Assembly: GCA_948567375.1 (NCBI GenBank)
Contig: OX419755.1
Location: 56,066,291-56,130,290 of the forward strand
DNA length: 64,000 bases
DNA from: Lunularia cruciata
Lineage: Eukaryota > Streptophyta > Marchantiopsida > Lunulariales > Lunulariaceae
Reading direction: 5' to 3'
Part shown: positions 10,602 to 21,650 of the stretch, in pieces
Layout of the letters: every line of letters starts with the position of its first letter
How positions within the stretch are numbered: position 1 is the first letter of the stretch
Translations under genes and position numbers: made by a program
Notes under the pieces: model-generated
The model's input: only the letters and a program-made list of their open reading frames with translations
Databases searched by the model: none
What the model was told of the DNA's origin: nothing

Positions 10602-12008
10602 ATGTCGAGTACTTTTCCTTCGCCGCTGAGAAGTCGTCTTGCAAGTGATCGGGGAAAGGGAAATAGAGTTAGGATTGTGTTAGTGCGCAAGGGCGTGGTC
10701 GCAAGAGTGAAATTGAGAGAAAGTGAGAAGGTAGAAGAGATGGGAGGAGGGAAGAAGAACTCCAAATTTGTAGTGAGAAATCATGCGATTCCGAGGTTAG
10801 ATGTGATAGCAAGGATCAAAGTCTTGAGCCAACTTTGGATCACCTTTCTGGCATAGAACTGGAACGTAAGTTTTCCAGGATTCATGACAGAAATCATCAA
10901 GAGTAAGTGTCTTGATGGACCCAAGGAAGAAGGGAAGAGAGGAAATCCGGCTTGCTGGATAGAGTCGGATTGGATACTTGTACTCGGTAAAGAAGCAGGC
11001 TCGGAGCAGGGAGCCACGTTCTTGGGGAAGGGAGAGATAGCTCAAGAGACTCAGGAGGTGAGAGATGCCTTCTTGTCGAAAAGAACAAAGAATGAGTATA
11101 AAGTTGAGAGTTACAAGGATCCAGTGAAGAGAGGGATTGTGAGTGCTCTCATGGCGATCTTGAAGCCGGAGAGAACGACTTATGTGATGAAACACCAAGT
11201 GGTGTTCTTCCATAAGTTGTTTGTAGGAGAACCTATAAATTGGGCGAGGTGTTTTCACGAGAGAACAAGGCAAATGGTGTGGAATTTGCGGGATAAGTCG
11301 CCTCCACACTACATCGTGCCGTTTGCAACACACTTCTACCTCGGGCTCAATTTGCTGAACTTGGCAGAGCGGACTCGGATGGTGTCGCACTTCCATCTTG
11401 ATGTGCAAAAGGAGGTCGATGTCAAGGAGCAGCAATACATTCTCCAAATCCGGAGCACGGACAACTACTACGCAAAGACAAGGAAGAACGTGGAGGTCAT
11501 AGTGAGTACCCCGACAAAGAAGAGGAGTCGGCAAGGAGAAGCCGAAGACAACGAGAAACCTCAGAAGATGCAGAGAAGTGACCCGAGGCAAGGTATGGTG
11601 GTAATTGAGTTGGAGGATGAAGACTCAAAAGGAGATGCTGAGATCAAAACGGAAGACTCGGAACATGAGGAGGAGCCTGAGCTAACGTTGCAGAGTGGAG
11701 GTACGAGCAGCGATAGTGAAGAAGGTGGAGAGATGACATCGGTGCCAACGGCTGACAAATACAAAGAAGAAGTGCAAGCCGAGTTGGAAGCCAAAGACAA
11801 CATAGCGCTGGAAGACAAAGTTACGGTGGCCGAGGAAAAGAAGATTGCAGTACATCAAGGAGATTGCTTGCAACGTAAGGCGAAGTGTGAAGTGGGGCCA
11901 AGTAGAGTGAAGGAAGAGGTAGCCGGACCTTGGAGTGCAATGAAGGTGACTTTGGGAGTTTTGTGGGAGGGATCAGAGGAAGTTAGAGTAGAGAAAGAAG
12001 ATAGTTAG
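10602..12008 (+). pseudogene. LTR-borne ORF, best copy (one in-frame stop)
   Basis: This is a single frame of 469 codons with one TAG at 10854-10856; the 5' LTR has a tryptophan codon there. The first 85 codons are basic (MSSTFPSPLRSRL, MGGGKKNSKFVVRN). A hydrophobic helical region follows (WITFLA, NWNVSFPGF), then a conserved block of about 150 residues with KVESYKDPVKRGIVSALM, KHQVVFFHKLF, GEPINWAR and HYIVPFATHFYLGLNLL. After KKRSRQGE the last 160 residues are Glu/Lys/Ser-rich and probably disordered. The 374 codons from 10884 are fully open. I know no family for it; the NWA and helical pattern loosely recalls plant gypsy-type transposon accessory proteins, which is only an impression. The start may be 10602 or the conserved ATG at 10740. 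Role unknown. Confidence 0.6.
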
Positions 12009-13281
12009 AATACCCATGACTTCAATTTCAGTTCTGATTGAAGATGGAATAGAAATTGAAGGAGAAATAACAGTAGTGAATAAACCCGAAGTGCAGGATC
12101 CAGCAGTAAGTGTCTTCGGGTTAGTAACATGAGTGATTAGGGGAAAGTGGGTTACAAATTGAAGGTGTAGATAGTGTACCCATGCTTGCAATTACAATTC
12201 TTGATGAGGATATAGTAGAATTAGCAAAAGAATTGATAATAGTTAGACCCGAGGTAAGAGAGATATGAGTGCATGTGTCTTTGGATTTGACATTTGACAC
12301 TTTAGAGAAGAGTGGGTCGGGAGATAGGGATTTAGAAGGCTTAATTATGATAGGAATTGCAGATCAGGAAGGAGAAGTGTTAGAATTAGTGGAGGAATTG
12401 GGAGTTGTGAAACCCGAGGATAGAGTAGTAGGAAGTAAGATTACTTCGGGTTTGGGTTTGAAAGCCGAGGACGAAGTAGACATCGGATCGGAATAGTAAC
12501 AGTTTTGAGATTTGAAGAGGCAGATATGAAGAGGTGCATTTTCATTTTGGATCTATAGGTTAGAAGAGTTGTGGTAGAACGGTATAGTTGTTAGAATTGT
12601 CAATTTGTTCACTACTGTAGAGTGGCATTCGCAGTCAGAAGTTGTTCAGTGCCATAATTTCTGAGAATAGATAAAGCAAAGTGTTGTGAAGTAGTGCTCG
12701 TTGCTTGAGCTTGATTCCAAGTATCAACTTTGTAATTGTGTTTGTGAGTGTGTGAAGAAATTCAAAGAGCAAGTCAGTGTGTTTGTTGGATGTTGGATTC
12801 CATAGCCTTGATCTTCATTTTATGTGTTTGATCCTGAGTGAAGTGCAATGAAAGCAATGCCTTGATAGATCTGAGAGGAATTGTAGTGTTGGTAGTATTT
12901 TGCATTTGTGAGGGTAGTGCAAAGTTGATGTGAAGCAATTTCGATCAAGGAAGTTGTGCCTTCAGTGGAAGGGTGGAACACAATTTTAAGGCATTTTGCA
13001 GTGAAGTGCCATTTTTGGGAGAGCTTGAATCATCACAATCAAGATTGTTTGGAAAGATTTGATGGAGTTGTGATTAAGGAGTGTTAATTTGTGACAAGAC
13101 TGCGAGTCAGTGCTTGTTACTCTCTTCCGGGTGTAGTTTCTACTTGAGAGATTAAAGACGCAACCAAGAAGAACTAAATTGTTACTTTGCTTTGTATTTG
13201 GACATTTCTGACTCATATTTCTGCGGGAACAAACTTTACTTACCCAATAACCGCAAAAGTGATATTTGCCGGGTTGTCACA

Positions 13282-14253
13282 CATTGTTACTTCTTGGCAA
13301 TAACTTAATCTTGAAGGGCATACCATGATTGGAGTGTAATCCCTTTGGTATATAATCTAGAAACACATATGCAAACTCTCGAACTATTTGAGCAACCATT
13401 GCTTGATAAGGTTTTTGACCCTCATCAGATTCTTTATTGACAATTAGCTTGATTCACACTGCAAAAATAGGCTTATCTTCCTCTAAACCTTGCTCTATGG
13501 CTGCTTTACTAACAAATTTCTCATCTTGGGATTGCCTATTCTTAGGTGTCTTACGCAAAGGTGCCAAATAACCTAATCAGTAATTTTTATCTTGGTGTTA
13601 TATACTTGAATTGTCATTGGGTCTAATCAAATTGAACCTTATGACATTCAAGGTAAACAAGGTAAACCTAGAATGACATGATAGTGTAGAGGTGCCACTA
13701 CAAATCTCATACACTCCAAATACTCCTTCCCAATCTTGAAAGTAATAGGATGTGAGGTATGAAATGCTGAACCTTTTGTACCATCCGCCATCATCAATCT
13801 ACTTTTAATTATTGGTTTGATAGGAATACTTAATTCTTTTGCTAATTGTATGTATATGCAATTCTTTGAGCTTCCAAAATCAACCAAAATCCTACAAGCA
13901 CGGTCATATATCATACCTTGTAAGTGAAATAAACTTGCATGGGTCAAGCCTTGAATCCCATTAGAACTAGTCAAGTTCCAAATATGTGGCTCAAGTTCTC
14001 CTATTGGGATTCCTTGTTTCCTTGATCATCGTGCTCCATGAACTCCATTTAGGCAATTTGTCAAGGTTATCCATTCTTGAGTGGACATTCTAGCAATATG
14101 ATGCCCAATTTGGTGATAATAAAATCAATCACCATTTTGTCATAATCTCTCCCTATCTATAGGGCCAAGTGGTTTTCATGATCTCTATTAGTGCCGGCTC
14201 CTCTACCCATGTGTAGTGTGTTGGCAAGTTCTATGAAGGTCAAGGTCAAGACA
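13282..14253 (-). pseudogene. Family C relic: zinc knuckle, protease, RT lead-in
   Basis: On the minus strand this runs from the end of gag (a degraded CCHC near 14100-14060) through a retropepsin-like domain that is still open at 13648-13974. That domain has the active-site-like ILVDFGSSKN and ends VILGLPCL. It continues into the linker before RT (DYIPKGLHSNHGMPFKIK-like, with stops). The catalytic triplet reads DFG where DSG is usual. The relic is cut by A1 on the left and B1 on the right. It overlaps in content with 1-305, so it is a second copy of family C, not the continuation of the first. Confidence 0.7.
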
Positions 14254-14943
14254 TATAATATCCATTTGTGCATGTATGTGCTATTGTGATATTTTGTTTG
14301 GTATAACAAGTACTTGAGAGATAGATTTATATAGAGAGAAAAGATGATTCTATGTTAGTCATGATTAGCTAAAGTTAGTTAAGGCCAAGATAGAAAGGAC
14401 CTTACTTTAGAGGAAGTGGACAAGATGAGCACCACTAATTTGAATTCTAGTGTATGGACTTGATATTATTCTTAGGTGTTTGGCTTTGAAGAAAGAGTTG
14501 AGAACTCTTGGACCCACAAACCTTTGTGCTTTGGATTCTTCTATAGTCCAAGGATAGCCCATGTGAAGGAATCCTTAACTTCATGATTGGGTCAAGATAA
14601 GACCACATGCTTAGGGGAATATTCCTATAAGTATGGATATTCTTTAAGACTTTTAGACTTTATTTGACTTATAGCCTACTAACTTGAGTTACTCCAATAA
14701 TTAGTAACTTTGGTGCATAACTATTTCATAAGTATATAAACTGAGAGTGATGAGGTACTCATTATCCTTTCATTTGCACTATCTTTCTCTCATTGGGTTC
14801 TCTAGTGAGCAATTGTTTGAGTCTTGGAGTGTTGGCCTTGGAGGAGTATGATAGGGTTGGGGCTCCTTGACTTCTTGGTCCATGGTGCACAACCATAATT
14901 GCCATCAAAGGTTCATCTTGAGTGAGAGATAGGCTGGCTCACA
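14254..14943 (+). repeat. B1 5' LTR
   Basis: This 690-bp LTR is recognisable along its whole length against the B2 and B3 LTRs, ending ggctggctcaca. Its start is decayed to tataatatcc where intact copies have tgtaacaccc; three of the differences are C-to-T or G-to-A changes. It is followed by a degraded primer-binding site (14944-14965). Confidence 0.85.
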
Positions 14944-15757
14944 TTTTTTGTTCCATTTCCAAGACCTCTCTAAAAGGTAAGATAATGTTCCATGTATAAT
15001 TTTATATTAGAAAAATAAAGGCCATGAGAGCTCACTTGGAGAGAACCTTAGGAGAAAAGAGGACTGAACTTTTTTTAGAGAACTTGGACCCATTTGTATA
15101 CCTTATAATTCATTATGATTTTTTTGAGGTGATATTGTATATACTATACACATGAGAGGATTTGGAAAGATTGTGTGTGATAGATTGCAAATTTTTGGGA
15201 TTACATTGAATTTAGGCAAAACCTCAAGTTTGAGATCAAGACTTGAAATTTTCAAAAAGGATAGCTTGGATTATGTATTAGGTTGAACACTTGAAATTAT
15301 TGTAAGCGTTGCTACACGCATTGAGCTAGAATATTGGAAGGTAGTACGATAATTGTTCTTGCAAACCACATGCTCTCTAGAACTTTTTATAGAGTCTACC
15401 ATTCCTTTATTTTCATTGGATTGCCTTGAAAGTATTCAAAAAAATTAAGTGTATAGTTTTCTACCTTTTGGCCTAAGAATTAGAGAGAGATCATTCTTGC
15501 ACAAGAAGTTATGAGTTTTTAAAGTGAGGGGAGTGGTTTTCAGACCAAATCTAAAATGTGTGTGTTGAATAGAAAGGTGCCTAGGAAGGTGATCAGGTGT
15601 AAAAGTACTACGACATTTTAAAGTATTGTGATATACTAGTTGAGAGAATTTAGTGATACTATGAGGAGAGGTCAATTTTGGAGAGTTGAGATCTCATGCA
15701 TGAGGAATGTGAGAGCAACCAAAAGTATGTTTGAGTGTTTAGACTCATCTTGGGAAC

Positions 15758-16227
15758 ATGGAGGGTCAAAAAGAGTGGAAGTTGAGGCTATTCAAGGTTC
15801 CCTAATTATTTGAGTTGATTGTAGGGGTTGATTTAAGGAAAAGAGAGTTCAAATAGAATTTGAAGAGAGTGTTGAGAGGATCCAAAACATACACTAATTG
15901 GAGTAAACAATGATTCTAAGTGCTTTTTACATAAAGAGAAGGGACATAAGGCAAGTTCATTTCCATTGACCTTTGAGAGCAAGAGATTGAGGGAAAAAAG
16001 AGGTTTACTTTGCTTGGGATTTCATATTGGACTTTCTTCACCAAGATTAGGAGGGAAGAGATCTAAGACCAAGGAGTTGTGTGACAATTGTGGAGTGAAA
16101 GGACTTCCAAAAGGATATGATTGTAATGGAGTAACAACTTGTGGACACTTTGGTGAAAGATCTCGGAGAGAGTCTTAGTATAGTTACAGAGAAACTACCA
16201 CCTTCATCAACTAGTTCTCAAGATTAG
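15758..16227 (+). pseudogene. B1 remnant of ORF0 (CCHC zinc-knuckle protein)
   Basis: This is the counterpart of the intact ORF0 in B2 and B3. Starting at ATG 15758, frameshifts and stops break the N-terminal part. The segment 15966-16178 still reads FESKRLREKRGLLCLGFHIG and a second Cys cluster (CDNCGVKGLPKGYDC). The first zinc knuckle is damaged because only one of its cysteines is readable in frame near 15930. Confidence 0.7.
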
Positions 16228-16454
16228 TGATATAGATAATCTTTCAAGTTATGGATAAATTATCCATGAGATTTTGATTAATATGCCCTCTAGGATTTAA
16301 TCTTACTATAGAAATCTTGGAATAACCTAAACCTTTTTTTTTCTCTATGGCTCTCAAATGGTTTTAGTCATGTATATACTCTACTAGTTATAGAGTGAGA
16401 GAAAATAAAAAATAATTTTGAAAGAAAGAGAAAGATAATGATGAGCTAAGATCA

Positions 16455-19400
16455 AGAAACTTCTGATTTTCTTTGGTAAGGATGGAAAAGATGTGGAACC
16501 TTTTGTGAGAGACTTCAAGAGAGATTGCATAGAAGACAATGCAAAGAGGAAGAATAAGTGGGTCTCATTATTACCGGATTTCTTTGAGGATGCCATGCTT
16601 ACATGCTATGAGTCAAAATACCAAAGAGAGAGAGGAGAGATGGGCAAGAAAAGTCTTAGGAAAGTTTAACTTCAGCACTGATTGAGAATGTTCTTCCAAA
16701 TGAGAGTTATGAGATATTGATGAGTAAGGTTACCTTCCTCAATTAAGGAGATGGAGATTAAGTGAGATTCTATGTGAAAGAATGGAGAACTTAGAGGCTA
16801 GATTTTGCATAGTGTTGAGGAAGAGTGGAGATGATATAGAGACTACTATGATTGGCATAGAAGCCATGCTCACCAAGAATTTTATGGGAGGGTTGAAACC
16901 ATAGATTAAAACCAAGGTGAGATATGAGAAACCTTCTTCCAAAGTTGAAGCTATCAAGATTGCAATACGTATAAAAGAATGTGATTTAGTTGTGAAGGTG
17001 CTTGTGCATCCTCCCCAAGGATACAAGTATGGTGGAACTTCTGATACTTTGGTGGCAAGGGTTATAACACAAGTAGTAGTTGCTCCGGTTCTTGCACTTC
17101 TACCAAAATGTCCATTTCAAACCATCATAGAATAACTTGCAGATCTAAAGATCAATGTAGTGCAACTATGGGAGAAGAGAGAGATGGATCAGAATGTAGA
17201 GAGAAGGTCTATAAGTTCTAGAATCTATCCATATAATGGACTTCAACCAACCAACAATTTCAATGATAAAATTATTTTAATTGTGGAGGAAGAGGTAACT
17301 TCCAAAGGAATGGCCCAAATTCCACTTACCATGGAGGAAGGAGTTATAAGGGAGCCAACAGAGGGAAAGAAGGAGTTAGTGAAACCCAAGTGACTCCTAA
17401 TCCAAACAAAAGTTGAAGGTAACATCCATAGATGTGGTTGAGAGTAAGTATCAGAAGGAGGAGTGCTCAAACTCCAAAGGTCCTAATTTGGATCTTTGGG
17501 CACAAGAGAAGAAGAGAGCTCATTTTGTAGAGGATGTACACTCTTCTCAAGAATTTACTCCTAGCAAGGATACTCCTATGACTATTAGGAGCACTTGCAC
17601 TAGCATCTCAATATCATCAACAACAAAGACTCCAAGGAAGAAGTTGGGGATAGAGGACTTCTTGATCTCAAAGTAACAATGGAATTACAATGTGTTGGAG
17701 GATGTTGGTAGTCACAAAGATAACATCATAGTGGGCTAACTGATTGCTTTGAATCCTAGCTTGAAAAAGGAGCTTAGAGATAGTTTGAGTTCTACAAGGA
17801 GCAAGAGGAAGAAGAAAGAAAAAGCTCCATCATCAAAGGGGGTGGGTGGATGCCAAACTAGCACCATGGGAGGCTTGTGAATGAATATGCCTCCAAGATT
17901 GATATGAGAGTGAATAGTCACAACATCAAGGATGCAATTGTTGATGGAGGATCTGTAGTGAATGCCATGTTAGAGAGGTTGATCAAGAAGTTGGGTATGA
18001 TACCCTCTTGACCATCAACATTTGTGGTGAGCATGGCAAACAAGCAACAAGTTAGACCAATAAAGGTGATGGATTCTTTCACTTATGGGAGTTCAAAATC
18101 TCATGATTTTCTAAGTCTTGAAAGTTTCAAGTTATGATTTGCTTCTTGGAAAGCCATGGTTGAGAAAAACACGCACAATTAATCAATGGCACAAAGAGTA
18201 CTTGAGGATTGGGTCATCAAACCATTGGTTTATAGTTCCTATGGCTAGCACCACCAATGCTTCACATTGAGATACACCATCTTTTGATTATAGTTCTCAT
18301 GACTAACACCACCAATGCTTCACATTGAGATACACCATCTTTTGATTATTGGGAAATAGATTCAAAAGAAGGAGCTTCAGATGTGGACACAAGTATGGAA
18401 GAAATGTTTTCTGTGAAGGAAGATGAATCTGAATTTGATTTAGATGTGTATCTCTTGTGTGTTATGGATTTTTCATCCAAGCTAGAGGTTTTGAAGGACC
18501 TAGATAAATCACCATTGACACTTGAGGAGATAGAGAAGAGGTTATCTACCTTCAAGCATGGTCCAAATTTTACCAAGGAGGAGGAGCTAAGATTAAGGAG
18601 ATTTTCCATAGGTTCATCCATGTGTTTGCTTTTAGTTACAAGGATCTGAAAGAAGTCACCTTGGAGGAGTACAAGATAGAGGTGGAATCACATGCAAGGC
18701 CAGTCAGCCAAAAGCAATATTGCTTTAGCACACCAATAGCTTTCGTTGTGAAGGAGTAGATTGATCAACTCAAGGAGGCTGTATTTATCTTTGAGGTGGA
18801 GAATTTAGAATGTGTGAAGAAAAGAATGGAAAGCTTTAGATATGTGTAGATTGCAAGAAGCTCAACATTGTTACTAAGGAGGACTTTTACCCTTTGCCAT
18901 TCATTGATGAGATCTTGGAGGAGGTTACAAGTCATGAGAGGTACAATTTTGGAGATGGTTAAAGTGGGTATAGCCAAATCAAGATTGCATTGGAGCATCA
19001 ACAACTCAACACATTCACCACACCTTGGGAGACTTATGCTTTAAAGGTCATGCCTTTTGGGCTTTGCAATGCTTTAGGTATATTCCAGTGGTTCATGAAT
19101 AAGTTGTTTGAATCTTTCATTGGAAAATTTGTGAGAGACTTCATTGATGACTTTTCTGTCCTTGGGAGCAAGGATGAGCACTTTGAGCGCCTAATCAAGA
19201 TCTTGCAATGCTTGGATGAAGCAAATGCATCATTCAACCCAAAGAAGTGCATTTTTGGTTGTGAAGAAGGTCTACTTTTAGGGCACATAATTTCCAAGGA
19301 TGGAATAGTTGTTGATCTTGAGAAATTAAGGAAAATCTCAGACCTTCCATTTCCTTCAAGCTTGATAAATTTATTAGGGATGGTTGGATACTATAAGGGG

Positions 19401-20923
19401 TTCATATTTTCACTTTTCAACAATGCTTATGCATTGACCATCTACATGAAGAAGGGTGAAGAATAAATGGTGATTTTGGAAGACAAGGAAGCTCTCAAAG
19501 GTTTTGAGGAGCTCAAGAAATCTCTTATTGTAGGTCAAATTCTTGCTAAACCTAATTGGATTTAGCCTTTCATCCTCTACATTGATGCTTCTAATGTGGC
19601 TATAAGATGCACTCTTAGTCAATTAGACTAAGATGGTCATGATCATCCAATAGCTTATGCTATTAGACAGATGGTTTCAATAAAAAGGATAACTTAGTCA
19701 TAGAGAGAGAAGGGCTGGTAGTGATCTTTGGTCTCAAGAAGTTTAGACACCACTTGATTGGAAGGAAAGCCACCATTGTGAAGGATCACAAGGCTTTGAA
19801 ATACATCTTCAATGAGCTTGATATAGAAGACAGGCCAGCAAGGTAGATGATACTCTTGTCTAAATATGACTACACCATTGAGGATAGGCAAGGAAGAAAC
19901 ATGTAAATGCTGATTTGATATCTATGGCCTATGATTATGATGGGTTGAACAAGTGGATGATTCTTTCTCAGATGAGGAGCTCATGACAATCTCAATCACT
20001 CAAGAGGTTCCAATGGAGTACAAGGATATTGTGGACCTTGTTACGAGAGGTGACTATCTAGAAGGGATGCATGTTAGGGAGAGGAAGGCCCTTGTAACAA
20101 GATCTAGATCTTACATAATGGTAGAAGATATTATTTTTTACCAAGGAGCAGATGGTCTACTTCAAAGAGTAGTGGGTAAGGAGGAGTCTCTCCTACGCAT
20201 AAAGCAGTTTCATGAAGGTTTAGTGTGTGAAGGAAAATTTATAGGAGAGGTTATTGCTTTCAAGATTCTAGATGCAGGAGGATTTTCAAAGATTGTCTTG
20301 ATTATTGCAAAACTTATAATGTTTGTTAAAATTTTGCTAAGAAGTCTATTTCCACTCCCCCACTTAAATCAATTCCATTGTTAGAACCTTTTGAGAAGTG
20401 GGGAATTGACTTTGTAGTTCCTCTGAATAGAACCTCAAGCAATTAATATATTGTGATAGTTATTGATTACCCTACCAAGTGGGTTGACACCATACCATTG
20501 AGGGACAAGAATGAAGATGAAGTTGGTTGATTTCTTTATGAATGCATTATCACTAGATTTGGGTGCACATTGGAGTTGGTTTTTGATAGAGGAAGAGAGT
20601 TTACGATGAGCATCACTACAACCATGCTACAACACAACATTTCCCTATCACACATAGAGTAACTACATCCTATAAGCCAAATTCAAATGGCTTAGTAGAG
20701 AGAACCAATCAGACCTTGTGTATGATGTTGGCCAAAGATACAAAAATGGAGGGACATCACAAGGACAAGAGAATTCATGTAGTTTTGTTGGAGTATAGGA
20801 CAACCATGAAAACTTCCACCAAATATTCTCTATTTCATTTGGCATGTGGTATTGAGTCTACCTTACTTATTCACTTTGATCTTCCTACCTTCCAAAAGAT
20901 TCATAGGAGATTGAAGAAAGCAC
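16455..20923 (+). pseudogene. B1 gag-pol relic, 5' part
   Basis: This aligns throughout with the B2 polyprotein: capsid-like region about 16480-17130, nucleocapsid about 17250-17330 (knuckle lost), protease about 17930-18180, RT about 18750-19290 (FIDDF kept near 19140), RNase H about 19560-19920 and the start of integrase about 20200-20920. The start codon is gone. The longest open pieces are 18990-19466 and 19953-20384. Ends abruptly at the B2 insertion, and the rest resumes at 28696. Confidence 0.85.
20920..20923 (+). repeat. Target-site duplication of B2 (left)
   Basis: gcac immediately before B2 is repeated at 28696-28699 immediately after it. B3 carries the uninterrupted version (aagaaagcacaagg) at the same place in its own integrase gene, which confirms a 4-bp duplication. 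Confidence 0.85.
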
Positions 20924-21602
20924 TGTGAGCCGGCCTGTCTCTCACTCAGGATGAACCTCTGATGGCTATTATGGTAGCGCACCATGGACTAAGAAGGCAA
21001 GGAACCCCAACTCCATCATACTCCTCCAAGGCTAACACTCCAAGACTCAAGACATTGCTCACTAGAGAACTCAATGAGAGAGAGATAGTTGCAAATGAAA
21101 GGATGATGAGTACCTCCTCACTCCTTGTTTATATACTTGTGAAATAGTTACGTACCAAAGTTACTAATTACCGTAGTAACTCAAGTTACTAGACTAAAAG
21201 TCAAGTAAAGTCAAAAAGTAGAAAGGAATATCCATTCACATGGGCATATTCCCCTTATCTTGACCCAACCACTAAAGCAAGGATTCCTTCACATGGGCTA
21301 TCCTTGGACTAAAGAAGAATCCAAAACAAAAAGGCTTGCGGGCCCAAGAGTTCTCAACTCTTTCCCCAAAGCCAAACACCTAGGAATAATACCAAGTCAA
21401 CACACTAAAATCCAAAATAGTGGTGCTCATCTTTTCTACTTCCTCTAAAGTAAGGTCCCATCTATCTTAGCTATGACTAACTTTAGCTAACCATGACTAA
21501 TATAGAACCATCCTTTATCTCTATATAAATAATATCTCTTAAGTACTTGTAATACCAAGCTAAATATCACAATACCACACACATGCACAAATGGGTGTTA
21601 CA
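20924..21602 (-). repeat. B2 3' LTR
   Basis: This 679-bp LTR starts (minus strand) tgtaacaccc and ends ggccggctcaca. It differs from the 28017-28695 copy at about three positions only. It has a TATA-like box at the same place as the other LTR. Confidence 0.93.
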
Positions 21603-21611
21603 TTTACCCCC
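21603..21611 (-). promoter_or_regulatory. B2 polypurine tract
   Basis: On the minus strand, gggggtaaa directly abuts the 3' LTR. The same sequence precedes the B3 3' LTR. It is a short G-rich tract ending in three A residues. Confidence 0.7.
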
Positions 21612-21650
21612 GGACTAAGTTTTCACTTTGTCCTCAAAGTGAAGGTCTCT

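Larger units (their letters stand above)
948..13281 (+). mobile_element. Element A1: Ty3/gypsy LTR retrotransposon, near complete but decayed
   Basis: It consists of a 5' LTR (948-4033), a tRNA-Asp-type primer-binding site, gag-pro-RT-RNaseH-integrase, a polypurine tract and a 3' LTR (10189-13281). The LTRs begin TG and end TTGTCACA. The integrase lies after RNase H, which is Ty3/gypsy order. The RT and integrase resemble the Tat/Athila (non-chromovirus) side, and no chromodomain is seen after integrase. The two LTRs differ at roughly 8% of sites in the first 300 bases, mostly transitions, so this is not a recent insertion. The flanks catgg and cattg form only an imperfect 5-bp target duplication, and the flanking family C relics are not continuous across the element. 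Confidence 0.9.
10189..13281 (+). repeat. A1 3' LTR (3.09 kb)
   Basis: This is the partner of the 5' LTR, 3093 versus 3086 bp. It carries the better-preserved LTR ORF (10602-12008), a TATA-like box at 10574-10582, the duplicated block (12013-12496) and the conserved U5-like end. The boundary to flanking family C sequence is sharp after ttgtcaca at 13281. Confidence 0.9.

Noticed and set aside
948..13281. Endogenous pararetrovirus or envelope-bearing retrovirus
   Set aside because: No movement protein, no coat-type virus gene and no envelope-like frame between integrase and the LTR. The LTRs and integrase fit ordinary Ty3/gypsy elements.
20962..21147. A 61-codon ORF (MAIMVAHHGLRRQG...) repeated in every family B LTR
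   Set aside because: It is antisense to the LTR transcript and conserved only because the LTRs themselves are near-identical. It has no domain and no reading-frame-specific constraint that I can see.
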